In this document: positions 39,815-44,613 of the stretch, piece by piece | Position numbering within the stretch: the first letter of the stretch is position 1 | Layout: each line of letters begins with the position of its first letter | IMG/VR virus record: IMGVR_UViG_3300018080_000274 | Location: 1 to 44,613 of that record | Source of the DNA: a virus | Direction: 5' to 3' (one strand) | Length of the DNA: 44,613 bases | Notes under the pieces: generated by a model | Databases searched by the model: none | Told to the model about the DNA's origin: nothing | What the model saw: the letters and a program-made list of their open reading frames with translations, nothing else | Program-made: the position numbers and the translations under genes

Positions 39815-40036
39815 TCACTCCATTCCCACTGCTGCCGGAGATGCAGAGTGATTTAGGTTAGTGCATCCGATGGAGTCACCTTGGAAGCAGAACATAGTTC
39901 TGTCTCCGGGGTGCCAACTTATACTCCTCCTTGCCAGGTAGTAGTCCCTCCCCCAAGGAGACCACCTTAGGACTCTCTCTTGGGTTGGTTCGTTCTCAAA
40001 CTGGAAGAACCGGCTCTTCGCTCTTTCACTTATCAT
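39815..40036 (-). CDS. Hypothetical protein (73 aa)
   Basis: ATG 40036 (MISERAKSRFFQFENEP) is chosen over the longer frame at 40093 because GAGGAG precedes it and it overlaps the upstream stop as ATGA. It is rich in R, W and F (RVLRWSPWGRDYYLARRSISW). No family recognised. Confidence 0.5.
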   Translation of the reverse strand: MISERAKSRFFQFENEPTQERVLRWSPWGRDYYLARRSISWHPGDRTMFCFQGDSIGCTNLNHSASPAAVGME

Positions 40037-40218
40037 TTTTTCTCCTCTTCTCCATAAGGCACGGTCATAATCTGTGCATAGCAACCGTCCCAAGCCCGGA
40101 TGTATAATTCAGAGAACTCAATCTCCCAAATCTTATCCAGAGCTCGGGCTTCGTCACATTTCAAAAGGAGTTCGGTGAGAGCCTGGAGCTCCCTTCCACT
40201 GATGTTAACTCTAATCAC
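40033..40218 (-). CDS. Hypothetical protein (61 aa)
   Basis: GTG 40218 overlaps the previous stop (GTGA). Short alpha/beta protein (VNISGRELQALTELLLKCDEARALDKIWEIEF) ending in acidic and basic residues. No family recognised. Supported mainly by the tight overlaps on both sides. Confidence 0.45.
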   Translation of the reverse strand: MIRVNISGRELQALTELLLKCDEARALDKIWEIEFSELYIRAWDGCYAQIMTVPYGEEEKK

Positions 40219-40511
40219 TCCTCCTCCTCCTCCTCCTCTTTCATACTCGTTAAATCCTCGAGCTCTCCTAAAGTTACGGCCGAGGAGATGTCTTGGATTG
40301 GTTGGGGCTTGCTAGGCCCTAGCCTTTCAATGGCCAAGTACGTGTATTCCTCGGCCATTCTACAGTTGGCTTTCATTTTCTCAGGAAGCCTGCCGTCGGA
40401 TATCAACTTTGAGAGGATTCTCCTTTCCACACCGAGCATCCTTCTTACACTTTCAAGTGCCCGGTGTGGGTCTTTTTCGGTGAACATGTCTAGTATTTTT
40501 TTGAAACTCAT
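40215..40511 (-). CDS. Hypothetical protein with polyglutamate end (98 aa)
   Basis: ATG 40511 overlaps the stop of the upstream 59-aa gene (TGATG). A helical N-terminal part (HRALESVRRMLGVERRILSKLISDGRLPEKMKAN) could be a small nucleic-acid or protein binding domain; the end is MKEEEEEEE. The acidic tail suggests a protein that mimics DNA or shields a partner, but this is speculation. Confidence 0.5.
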   Translation of the reverse strand: MSFKKILDMFTEKDPHRALESVRRMLGVERRILSKLISDGRLPEKMKANCRMAEEYTYLAIERLGPSKPQPIQDISSAVTLGELEDLTSMKEEEEEEE

Positions 40512-40690
40512 CACTCCTCCACTGCCTTTTCAGCGTTGACTGCTGACGCTAAGGTCAGGCCTAGAATCAGCAGCTCATCGTTCCCAGTACTCTCAGAGAT
40601 AACCCTTAACCTCTCACCAACTAAGGCTATAAGGTTGAGTTGAAACCCCTCAACCTCATACCAATGACTATTTTTGAAGTGCATTTCCAT
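40511..40690 (-). CDS. Hypothetical protein (59 aa)
   Basis: ATG 40690 (MEMHFKNSHWYEVEGFQLNL) to TGA 40511-40513 encodes 59 residues. AAAGGGA lies at the right distance upstream and the stop overlaps the next ATG (TGATG). The second half is helical (NDELLILGLTLASAVNAEKAVEE). It directly follows a perfect palindrome. No family recognised. Confidence 0.55.
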   Translation of the reverse strand: MEMHFKNSHWYEVEGFQLNLIALVGERLRVISESTGNDELLILGLTLASAVNAEKAVEE

Positions 40691-40704
40691 TCCGAGTCCC
40701 TTTA

Positions 40705-40737
40705 ACCAACTAACAGTAAATTTTACTGTTAGTTGGT
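40705..40737 (-). promoter_or_regulatory. Perfect 33-bp palindrome containing the 27-bp site, AACTAA-N15-TTAGTT
   Basis: ACCAACTAACAGTAAA (40705-40720) is the exact reverse complement of TTTACTGTTAGTTGGT (40722-40737) around a single T. The family core is CAGTAAATTTTACTG (site 40708-40734). With only one central base it is unlikely to act as an RNA hairpin with a normal loop, so a dimeric DNA-binding protein is the simpler explanation. It lies just upstream of the 59-aa gene. Confidence 0.8.
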
Positions 40738-40753
40738 CTTTTCTGACTTCCTT

Positions 40754-40966
40754 TTACCTGAATATCTTGGTGATCTTCCCGTCCTTCACCTCAACGGATG
40801 CGTACCATTTGTGAGGCTCGGGATAATGCGGCCCCTCTAAGGCTACCGGGCCATCGGGCACTTGAGGCCCGAACATACCCGGTTGGAAGACGTGAATCAC
40901 ATCTCCTCTTTTGAAGGCCTCTTTCAAGGCCTTCTTCGTTTTGTAATTCGTTTTAGTATATGCCAC
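40754..40966 (-). CDS. Hypothetical protein (70 aa)
   Basis: GTG 40966 (start VAYTKTNYKTKKALKEAFKR) has AGGAGG 6 bases upstream; the longer frame from 41014 would run through the upstream gene without a ribosome site. A basic helix is followed by a small beta domain (GDVIHVFQPGMFGP, KWYASVEVKDGKITKIFR). Looks like a complete small phage protein; family not recognised. Confidence 0.55.
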   Translation of the reverse strand: MAYTKTNYKTKKALKEAFKRGDVIHVFQPGMFGPQVPDGPVALEGPHYPEPHKWYASVEVKDGKITKIFR

Positions 40967-40983
40967 CTCGCACCTCCTTTTCT

Positions 40984-41544
40984 CTAGTACGGGTTGCGCT
41001 CCAGCGATCTGCAACCCACAATATTACCCTCTTCGTCTCTCACCAGTTCCGCCGGGATGTAAAGGTCATCCCGGGAGGGTGAGGCTTGTGCGACCAGCCT
41101 ACTTACTACATAGGCAGTTCCTTCTTTCTTCTCGGGCAGGCCTTCTACCTGCCCAAACTCTGCCTTAATTACCGGCAGAGTTTGGTTCAAAAACCCTACC
41201 GTAATATTTCGTTGACTCACTCTAGCTACTTTGCCAGAGCGAACGATAATTGTAGACCCTTTGAGCGACTCTATCACGTGGACATCATGTGGGGTCAGGT
41301 TGATAATGTTTACCCTTCTCTCTCCCAGCCACAAGGAGGGGTGCTGGAATTCCAGGCCCCACTCATTTTCCAAGGCCAGGTCTGGGTCTGCCAGATAGTG
41401 GACCTCGATCCGACTATCCTGGTCTCTTTGGACCGAGACCAGGAATCCATTTTCTTTAGCATAGAGAACGGCGTTTTCTACTCCCATTACTGTTTCCTCC
41501 AGAAACTGTTCCTGGAGTTCTTCTCTTGAGATGGACACAGTCAT
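40984..41544 (-). CDS. Conserved phage protein of unknown function (NLTPHDV family), 186 aa
   Basis: The C-terminal two thirds begin at NIINLTPHDVHVIES and continue with GKVARVSQ, FGQVEGLPEKKEGTAYVVSRLVAQA, DDLYIPAELVRDEEGNIVGCRSL. This pattern (NLTPH.v ... vegLP.p..gt.yivS..v..a...R.Dl..P...vRd..GnivGc) is a recurrent uncharacterised family in phages. The N-terminal 70 residues look like a separate small domain (ELQEQFLEETVMGVENAV). ATG 41544 follows AGGAGG. Confidence 0.65.
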   Translation of the reverse strand: MTVSISREELQEQFLEETVMGVENAVLYAKENGFLVSVQRDQDSRIEVHYLADPDLALENEWGLEFQHPSLWLGERRVNIINLTPHDVHVIESLKGSTIIVRSGKVARVSQRNITVGFLNQTLPVIKAEFGQVEGLPEKKEGTAYVVSRLVAQASPSRDDLYIPAELVRDEEGNIVGCRSLERNPY

Positions 41545-41573
41545 TTTTACCTCCTATCTCTTCGGCCGCACCC

Positions 41574-41843
41574 TCACACGGCCATGTTGCTGGACAGCCA
41601 TTCATCCGGTTCAATGAAGTCCCAGACTCCTCCATTGGACTGGTAATTGTCCCACTCCTCCAAGGACATGGTGTGGACTTCAACCCAATCGTCGAAGTCC
41701 AAATCTGCTCTTACAGAGACAAGCAACTCTTGTCTCTGTGCTTTTTTAACCTCATTGGCTACCCTCGTGGGCAACCAAATAGGCTTTCTGTCAAGGTAAT
41801 ACCAGACTTCCGGGACCTGGTCCCGGCTTACAAAGTGATTCAT
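41574..41843 (-). CDS. Hypothetical acidic protein (89 aa)
   Basis: ATG 41843 (MNHFVSRDQVPEVWYYLDRK) is preferred; it follows GGAGGGAGG and overlaps the spacing of the upstream stop. The C-terminal half is acidic and aromatic (ADLDFDDWVEVHTMSLEEWDNY, WDFIEPDEWLS). No family recognised. An ATG-less extension to 41924 would overlap the neighbour completely and is rejected. Confidence 0.5.
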   Translation of the reverse strand: MNHFVSRDQVPEVWYYLDRKPIWLPTRVANEVKKAQRQELLVSVRADLDFDDWVEVHTMSLEEWDNYQSNGGVWDFIEPDEWLSSNMAV

Positions 41844-41845
41844 TA

Positions 41846-42169
41846 TTATACCTCCCTCCAAAAGTATGTTATGGTTTTTGTTTCTTCGACGCACCACCCG
41901 GCACGTCGAAGTGCTCTGCTCCACACTCTTTTTCTACGAGCATCTACCGGCTCGTAGAAAAACTTGGTTCCTTCATGCAGGGCCGCGTAGATCTTCAGTC
42001 GCAGTCCTGCTTCTATTAGGACTCCAAGCCCCAATGACTGGGAGGATCTAGTTGAAAAATCCTCCCAACTATAACCATCCGGATTTTCTCCGGACATAAC
42101 CTCAACCTCTACCCCGTGGGGCCAGGAGTCAAGGTTAATTCTTAGTCCTTTTGATTTGATGGTTTTCAT
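41846..42169 (-). CDS. Hypothetical protein, first gene of the long leftward operon (107 aa)
   Basis: ATG 42169 (MKTIKSKGLRINLDSWPHG) follows GGAGAAGGA. An alpha/beta protein (VEVEVMSGENPDGYSWEDF, GLRLKIYAALHEGTKFFYEP) with a basic C-terminal part (ARRKRVWSRALRRAGW). It is the gene closest to the strong promoter at 42200-42228, a place where early takeover proteins are often found. Function unknown. Confidence 0.5.
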   Translation of the reverse strand: MKTIKSKGLRINLDSWPHGVEVEVMSGENPDGYSWEDFSTRSSQSLGLGVLIEAGLRLKIYAALHEGTKFFYEPVDARRKRVWSRALRRAGWCVEETKTITYFWREV

Positions 42170-42191
42170 TTCCTTCTCCAACTTACATTAT

Positions 42192-42209
42192 TTGTATCAA
42201 TTGTATCAT
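42192..42209 (+). repeat. Iteron cluster 1: two copies of TTGTATCAW
   Basis: TTGTATCAA (42192-42200) and TTGTATCAT (42201-42209), adjacent and in phase, match the 9-mers of clusters 2 and 3. They overlap the -10 of the leftward promoter. Confidence 0.6.
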
Positions 42210-42228
42210 AATCCTACAAGTGTGTCAA
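42200..42228 (-). promoter_or_regulatory. Strong sigma70-type promoter, TTGACA-N17-TACAAT
   Basis: On the minus strand, TTGACA (42228-42223) and TACAAT (42205-42200) are 17 bases apart. It reads into the long leftward operon (first start 42169). Its -10 lies inside two copies of the 9-bp iteron (TTGTATCAA at 42192, TTGTATCAT at 42201), so a protein bound to the iterons would cover this promoter. Confidence 0.75.
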
Positions 42229-42277
42229 GAGGAAAATAAAATTTTATTTTTTAATGATTTCAGGTGGTTACAGGTTT

Positions 42278-42313
42278 TTGTCTCAATTGTTCCATTTGTC
42301 CAAATTGTCTCAA
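42278..42313 (+). repeat. Iteron cluster 2: four tandem 9-mers
   Basis: TTGTCTCAA (42278), TTGTTCCAT (42287), TTGTCCAAA (42296) and TTGTCTCAA (42305) follow each other without gaps. The family consensus is TTGTYYCAW. Confidence 0.7.
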
Positions 42314-42369
42314 CTGTATTTCCACTATGTTTCCCTCAATTTTTACTCAATTCTAAGTTCCCTCCCTTC

Positions 42370-42396
42370 AACTCACCTTATCTTTTACCCTTAGTT
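42370..42396 (+). promoter_or_regulatory. 27-bp palindrome (weaker core), AACTCA-N15-TTAGTT
   Basis: The core is CCTTATCTTTTACCC, good on the right side only. It lies between the two large iteron arrays. Both half-sites are perfect. Confidence 0.5.
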
Positions 42397-42549
42397 CACC
42401 CCTCCCCTCTTCTCTTCTCTTCTTTTTATTTTTTTTTTTTAAAGAATAAGAGAAGAAAGAGAACTATCAAACCACAACTCAGGTTATAAGAATCGGTTGA
42501 GTTGGAAATGATAACTCAGAATTGGCTAAAAATCGAGAGAAACATACCG

Positions 42550-42594
42550 AAAATACAAATAGAACAAATAGAACAATTGAAACAATTGAGACAA
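42550..42594 (-). repeat. Iteron cluster 3: five tandem 9-mers, inverted
   Basis: On the minus strand: TTGTCTCAA (from 42594), TTGTTTCAA (42585), TTGTTCTAT (42576), TTGTTCTAT (42567), TTGTATTTT (42558). The array faces cluster 2 across about 240 bp; their outermost 14 bp (TTGTCTCAATTGTT) are an exact inverted repeat. Confidence 0.7.
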
Positions 42595-42649
42595 CCCCTT
42601 GCGGTGAGACTACCTCGAACCCCGGCCCTAAAATCTCACCCTGAGGACA

Positions 42650-42673
42650 AAGAAAAAGCGCCTCAAGGGCGCT
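42650..42673 (-). terminator. Intrinsic terminator after the 42-aa gene
   Basis: On the minus strand AGCGCC - CTTGA - GGCGCT is followed by TTTTCTTT. It ends the short leftward unit just before the iteron region, keeping transcription out of the candidate origin. Confidence 0.75.
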
Positions 42674-42693
42674 AGTTGGTGATTGATCTGGCT

Positions 42694-42822
42694 TTATTCC
42701 TTTACGATGGCCACATATAACAACTCTAGATCATGAGTTGTTATCTTATGGTACTCAAGATTAAGCGGCCCTGTTACGCCTTCAATTGCCTCGATCATTT
42801 TTTCTCTCGTTTCATCTGTCAT
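42694..42822 (-). CDS. Small hypothetical protein (42 aa) between two terminators
   Basis: ATG 42822 (MTDETREKMIEAIEGVTGPL, then NLEYHKITTHDLELLYVAIV) to TAA 42694-42696 encodes 42 residues. TTTTGGAG at the right distance is its ribosome site and lies in the T-run of the upstream terminator. The protein is acidic and helical. An exact 8-bp inverted repeat, AACAACTC and GAGTTGTT (42719-42726, 42735-42742), lies in the gene. Function unknown; its expression must depend on readthrough of the upstream terminator or on a promoter not seen. Confidence 0.6.
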   Translation of the reverse strand: MTDETREKMIEAIEGVTGPLNLEYHKITTHDLELLYVAIVKE

Positions 42823-42833
42823 AACGCTCTCCA

Positions 42834-42860
42834 AAAGAAAAGGCGCCCTTCGGGGCGCCG
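42834..42860 (-). terminator. Intrinsic terminator or attenuator between the 100-aa and 42-aa genes
   Basis: On the minus strand GGCGCCC and GGGCGCC (42859-42853, 42848-42842) form a 7-bp stem; the 4-base loop reads TTCG on the + strand (CGAA in the transcript). TTTTCTTTT follows. The stem ends about 20 bases before the 42-aa gene and its T-run joins that gene's ribosome site. Confidence 0.75.
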
Positions 42861-42875
42861 GTTAGGGATTGTGAC

Positions 42876-43178
42876 TTACTTCGTTATTTCCTGAAGCGCT
42901 TTGGCGAGTTCCAAGAGTTTTTCCTGGCTCAAAGAGCTCAAGATTTGCTCAGGACTCATGCTCTCCAGACTTTTCTTGGTCTTCGGCATGGCTGGTAGGG
43001 GATATTCCAGCGTTGCCGGCAGAGGACTTTTTTTAGCAGCCAACTTCCTACAGTAGGCCGCTACTTCCCGGTTGATTGCCTCACCCATTAGTTCTCGCTG
43101 CTTTTTCTCCCTTATGCGGTCCCAGTGGACCACGTAGGTGACTTTTTTCCCGCTTTGTTTGTGATTGTATTCGGGCAT
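42876..43178 (-). CDS. Hypothetical basic helical protein (100 aa)
   Basis: ATG 43178 follows AAAGGAG. The protein is basic at the N-terminus (YNHKQSGKKVTYVVHWDRIREKKQREL), has a Pro-rich middle (SPLPATLEYPLPAMPKTKK) and a helical end (SPEQILSSLSQEKLLELAKALQEI). The isolated gene has its own promoter and a symmetric TGATCA-repeat in the leader, an arrangement typical of autoregulated phage regulators. No HTH is certain. Confidence 0.55.
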   Translation of the reverse strand: MPEYNHKQSGKKVTYVVHWDRIREKKQRELMGEAINREVAAYCRKLAAKKSPLPATLEYPLPAMPKTKKSLESMSPEQILSSLSQEKLLELAKALQEITK

Positions 43179-43207
43179 AGTTAACTCCTTTTGTTTGGGT
43201 TGTCAAA

Positions 43208-43228
43208 GATCATGATCATGTTGATCAT
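43208..43228 (-). promoter_or_regulatory. Possible operator: clustered TGATCA palindromes at +1
   Basis: GATCATGATCATG followed by TTGATCAT puts two TGATCA palindromes (43213-43218 and 43222-43227) nine bases apart, immediately downstream of the -10 of the promoter at 43236-43263. A dimeric repressor bound here would block that promoter. It is distinct from the 27-bp family. Confidence 0.45.
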
Positions 43229-43235
43229 ACCTAAC

Positions 43236-43263
43236 ATGATACCACACTACCGGGAGATGTCAA
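43236..43263 (-). promoter_or_regulatory. Sigma70-type promoter, TTGACA-N16-TATCAT
   Basis: On the minus strand TTGACA (43263-43258) and TATCAT (43241-43236) are 16 bases apart. It drives the 100-aa gene (ATG 43178). Confidence 0.65.
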
Positions 43264-43400
43264 GGGGAAAAATGCCCCTAAACACAAAAAACATTTTTCA
43301 ACAATTTCAGCAACTTGAACCCACCCTTCCAGCATTACCGCGTGAACTCACCTCAAGCCAGCACCCCAGTTCAGCATCACCGAACAAGAAGCCGTTCACC

Positions 43401-43427
43401 AACTCAGAATAAAATATACCCTGAGTT
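43401..43427 (+). promoter_or_regulatory. 27-bp palindrome, AACTCA-N15-TGAGTT (perfect half-sites)
   Basis: The core is GAATAAAATATACCC. It lies in the intergenic region between the divergent promoters at 43263 (leftward) and 43725 (rightward). Confidence 0.75.
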
Positions 43428-43724
43428 CCTCTCCTTTACTTCCTTCGTTATTGCCGGCCCCTTTTGCCCTCACCCGCGGACGGTAGTTTAGAACACCCGG
43501 GTTGTCAATCCTGAACACTCAGCCGCCACACCAAGCCCGGAGTGACACTTCCATCCGGCACACCCGCCACCACCCTACCCCCCTATATAACATTTCTGTG
43601 GTGAGAAGCCGATGGGGGTATATAAGGCATACCGTGGGGGAGAAGGACAACATACATTTCTCACTACTTCTACTTACTTCCCACAAAAATCACCATAAAA
43701 CTACAGTAGCAATTAATTTTGTAC

Positions 43725-43753
43725 TTGAAAAAATTTCTAGTTTGTGTTAGAGT
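43725..43753 (+). promoter_or_regulatory. Possible sigma70-type promoter, TTGAAA-N17-TAGAGT
   Basis: TTGAAA (43725-43730) and TAGAGT (43748-43753), 17 bases apart, in an A/T-rich stretch just before the TerS-like gene (ATG 43775). Matches are moderate. Confidence 0.4.
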
Positions 43754-43774
43754 GCGCTAGAGGAGTAGAGAAGT

Positions 43775-44269
43775 ATGATGGAGCTTAGAGTTGATAGGAG
43801 GAGGAAGGAGTGGAAGAGAGGGAGGGGGCAGTATAATCTCGGGGATTTGAGCCAGAGGCATAGGGAGATGCTGAATGCCCTGGCGTTGGGGGAGAGTAAT
43901 AAGAAGGTAGCTGAGAGGTTTGACGTAACCCCGATTTGTGTTAGTTATACTAAGAATAGTGATCTTGGGAAATTGCGATTAGAGGAAATCAGGAAGAAAA
44001 GGGATGAGCAGGTTGAAGAGATTCTGAATGAAGTAGCAGAGCTCGCACCTGAGGCGATAGGGGTTTACAGGGAGATTATTACAGGGGAAGAGGCGTCGTT
44101 GTCGCTGAAGTTGCGGGCGGCCGGGCAAATCCTGCAGCATCCAATGATTTCACCGAAAACCCCAGACTCAGTCCACCAGCATATTCACTTGCATCAGGAG
44201 AAGGTTAGTGAGCTTAGGGAGCGGGGATTACAGGTTGCGCGGCAAATGGGGTTGATTGCTAGTGAGTAA
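43775..44269 (+). CDS. Terminase small subunit-like DNA-binding protein (164 aa)
   Basis: The protein is highly basic at the start (MELRVDRRRKEWKRGRGQY). It then has an HTH of the LuxR/sigma-4 type, LSQRHREMLNALALGESNKKVAERFDVTPICVS (about 26-58). A helical part follows, EEILNEVAELAPEAIGVYREIITGEEASLSLKLRAAGQIL; this 'ELAPEAI..yREI......sl.lklRAA..iL' pattern is typical of phage small terminases and related packaging-initiation proteins. AGGAG precedes ATG 43775. The alternative is a transcription regulator. The next gene follows after 17 bases. Confidence 0.6.
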   Translation: MMELRVDRRRKEWKRGRGQYNLGDLSQRHREMLNALALGESNKKVAERFDVTPICVSYTKNSDLGKLRLEEIRKKRDEQVEEILNEVAELAPEAIGVYREIITGEEASLSLKLRAAGQILQHPMISPKTPDSVHQHIHLHQEKVSELRERGLQVARQMGLIASE

Positions 44270-44286
44270 TTAGAGGAGGGTGAGGG

Positions 44287-44613
44287 ATGGAAAGAGTAAA
44301 AGAATTAGCCATCACCTTAGCAATCCTAATTATTGCTGTGCTTCTGCTTCTTTGTGGTTGGAGGCTTCTGGCAACGGCCGGTGAGAGTCAGAAATTCCAA
44401 TTCTACAAAGACAAGTACTCTGAGCATCCTGAAGCGTTTGCTATGACAGAAAATGGGGTTCTCCTGATTCTGTGTCTCTCAAAAGAATCCCCTGATCCGA
44501 GCAGACCAGAGGCGGTTTTCATCTGCTACATGGAGCAAGGAATCCCTCATGCTGTGTATATTTTAGAGCGCAATCAAGAAACCGGGAAGATGGAAATAGT
44601 TTGGAGAGCGCAA
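44287..44613 (+). CDS. Membrane-anchored protein, 3' end beyond the window (at least 109 aa)
   Basis: ATG 44287 follows AGAGGAGGG. Residues 8-26 (ITLAILIIAVLLLLCGW) are a single transmembrane segment; the rest is a soluble alpha/beta part (FAMTENGVLLILCLS, EAVFICYMEQGIPHAVYILERN). It is open to the last base of the window. Its last codon happens to be in frame with the LamG fragment at position 1 if the ends are joined, but the sequence types do not match, so I treat them as different genes. Family unknown. Confidence 0.5.
   Translation, partial: MERVKELAITLAILIIAVLLLLCGWRLLATAGESQKFQFYKDKYSEHPEAFAMTENGVLLILCLSKESPDPSRPEAVFICYMEQGIPHAVYILERNQETGKMEIVWRAQ

Larger units (their letters stand above)
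42170..42693. other. Gene-free control region, candidate replication origin
   Basis: There is no convincing gene over 520 bp. From left to right it holds the leftward promoter with two iterons, an A/T-rich stretch, four tandem 9-bp iterons, a 27-bp palindrome (42370-42396), and a pyrimidine tract with a long T-run (about 42405-42440) mirrored by a purine tract. Five inverted iterons and an intrinsic terminator follow. Inverted iteron arrays flanking an A/T-rich, strand-asymmetric segment are what an initiator-dependent origin looks like. This is inference from structure only. Confidence 0.55.
43264..43774. other. Gene-poor intergenic region between divergent units
   Basis: About 510 bp with no convincing gene; short + frames starting near 43191 and 43502 have no ribosome sites and unlikely composition. 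It contains the palindrome at 43401-43427, a C-rich then TATATA-rich stretch (CCCCCTATATA around 43579 and GGGGGTATATA around 43614) and the rightward promoter at 43725-43753. Confidence 0.5.

Noticed and set aside
42220-42489. 89-aa + strand ORF in the candidate origin
   Set aside because: Made of T-rich tracts and iterons (runs of F, L, S and P); no ribosome site.
42476-42503. AACTCA-N16-TGAGTT near the iterons
   Set aside because: Good half-sites but spacing of 16 and no A/T core (TATAAGAAT instead), so not counted in the 27-bp family.
43191-43750. Two + strand ORFs (73 and 82 aa) in the intergenic region
   Set aside because: No ribosome sites, unlikely composition, and they cover a promoter, an operator-like repeat and a 27-bp palindrome.
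1-44613. Circular genome joining the right-edge membrane protein in frame with the LamG fragment at position 1
   Set aside because: The frame agrees (a one in three chance) but the protein types differ and there is no terminal sequence overlap visible; the window is treated as an internal piece.
1-44613. tRNA genes, CRISPR arrays, insertion sequences and integrase/attachment sites
   Set aside because: None seen on reading both strands; no transposase or integrase motif and no repeat-spacer pattern. The iterons are contiguous 9-mers, not CRISPR.

Overview
This window is part of a double-stranded DNA tailed bacteriophage genome (or prophage). It carries, on the + strand, a lysis cassette, a large terminase, a portal, a scaffold, a major capsid protein, a head-tail adaptor, a nozzle-like tail protein, tail fibre modules and a 2549-residue virion protein. 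The minus strand carries a replication and recombination operon. The order portal, scaffold, capsid, adaptor, nozzle, then large internal proteins, with no tape measure or tail-tube genes, suggests a short-tailed (podovirus) particle. Host identity cannot be read from the sequence. TAG, TGA and TAA are all used as ordinary stops, so the standard bacterial code applies. Both window edges cut through genes.

Layout. Positions 1-800 hold the end of a LamG-type tail fibre gene, a decayed second LamG fragment and small orphan genes. Positions 793-2145 are the lysis cassette (holin-like membrane protein and N-acetylmuramidase-type endolysin). Positions 2142-11755 are the packaging and head module. 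Positions 11752-16480 are tail proteins. Positions 16482-27399 are internal or ejection-type proteins. The + and - blocks converge at 27399/27405 with 5 bp between stops and no visible terminator. Positions 27405-42169 are one long leftward array: primase-helicase, UDG-exonuclease-polymerase fusion, ParB-methyltransferase fusion, SSB-like protein, Sak4-like ATPase, Fe-S RecB-type nuclease, ATP-dependent ligase and about twenty small genes. Most genes overlap by ATGA, GTGA or TAATG junctions. The array is headed by a strong sigma70-type promoter at 42200-42228. Positions 42170-42693 are a gene-free control region with arrays of a 9-bp iteron, a candidate origin. Positions 42694-43263 hold a small leftward transcription unit with two intrinsic terminators and its own promoter. 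A rightward unit with a TerS-like gene starts near 43750.

The main unexpected signal is a family of about 17 dispersed 27-bp palindromes, MACTnA-N15-TnAGTK with an A/T core (YAAAWWTTR). They occur across the whole window, several immediately in front of start codons where the half-site merges with the Shine-Dalgarno sequence, others inside genes. They look like operator, stoperator or parS-like sites of a phage regulator; the ParB-HTH-methyltransferase protein encoded here is one candidate binder.

Other notable points are: a near-textbook -1 ribosomal frameshift signal (C CCC CCT, 8-nt spacer, 11-bp stem) in a virion gene; a single in-frame amber codon splitting the primase-helicase ATPase core; two structured intergenic RNAs on the minus strand; and a giant virion protein with a transglycosylase domain and two separate HExxH zincin motifs. 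All functional calls are from reading motifs by eye; no database search was run.
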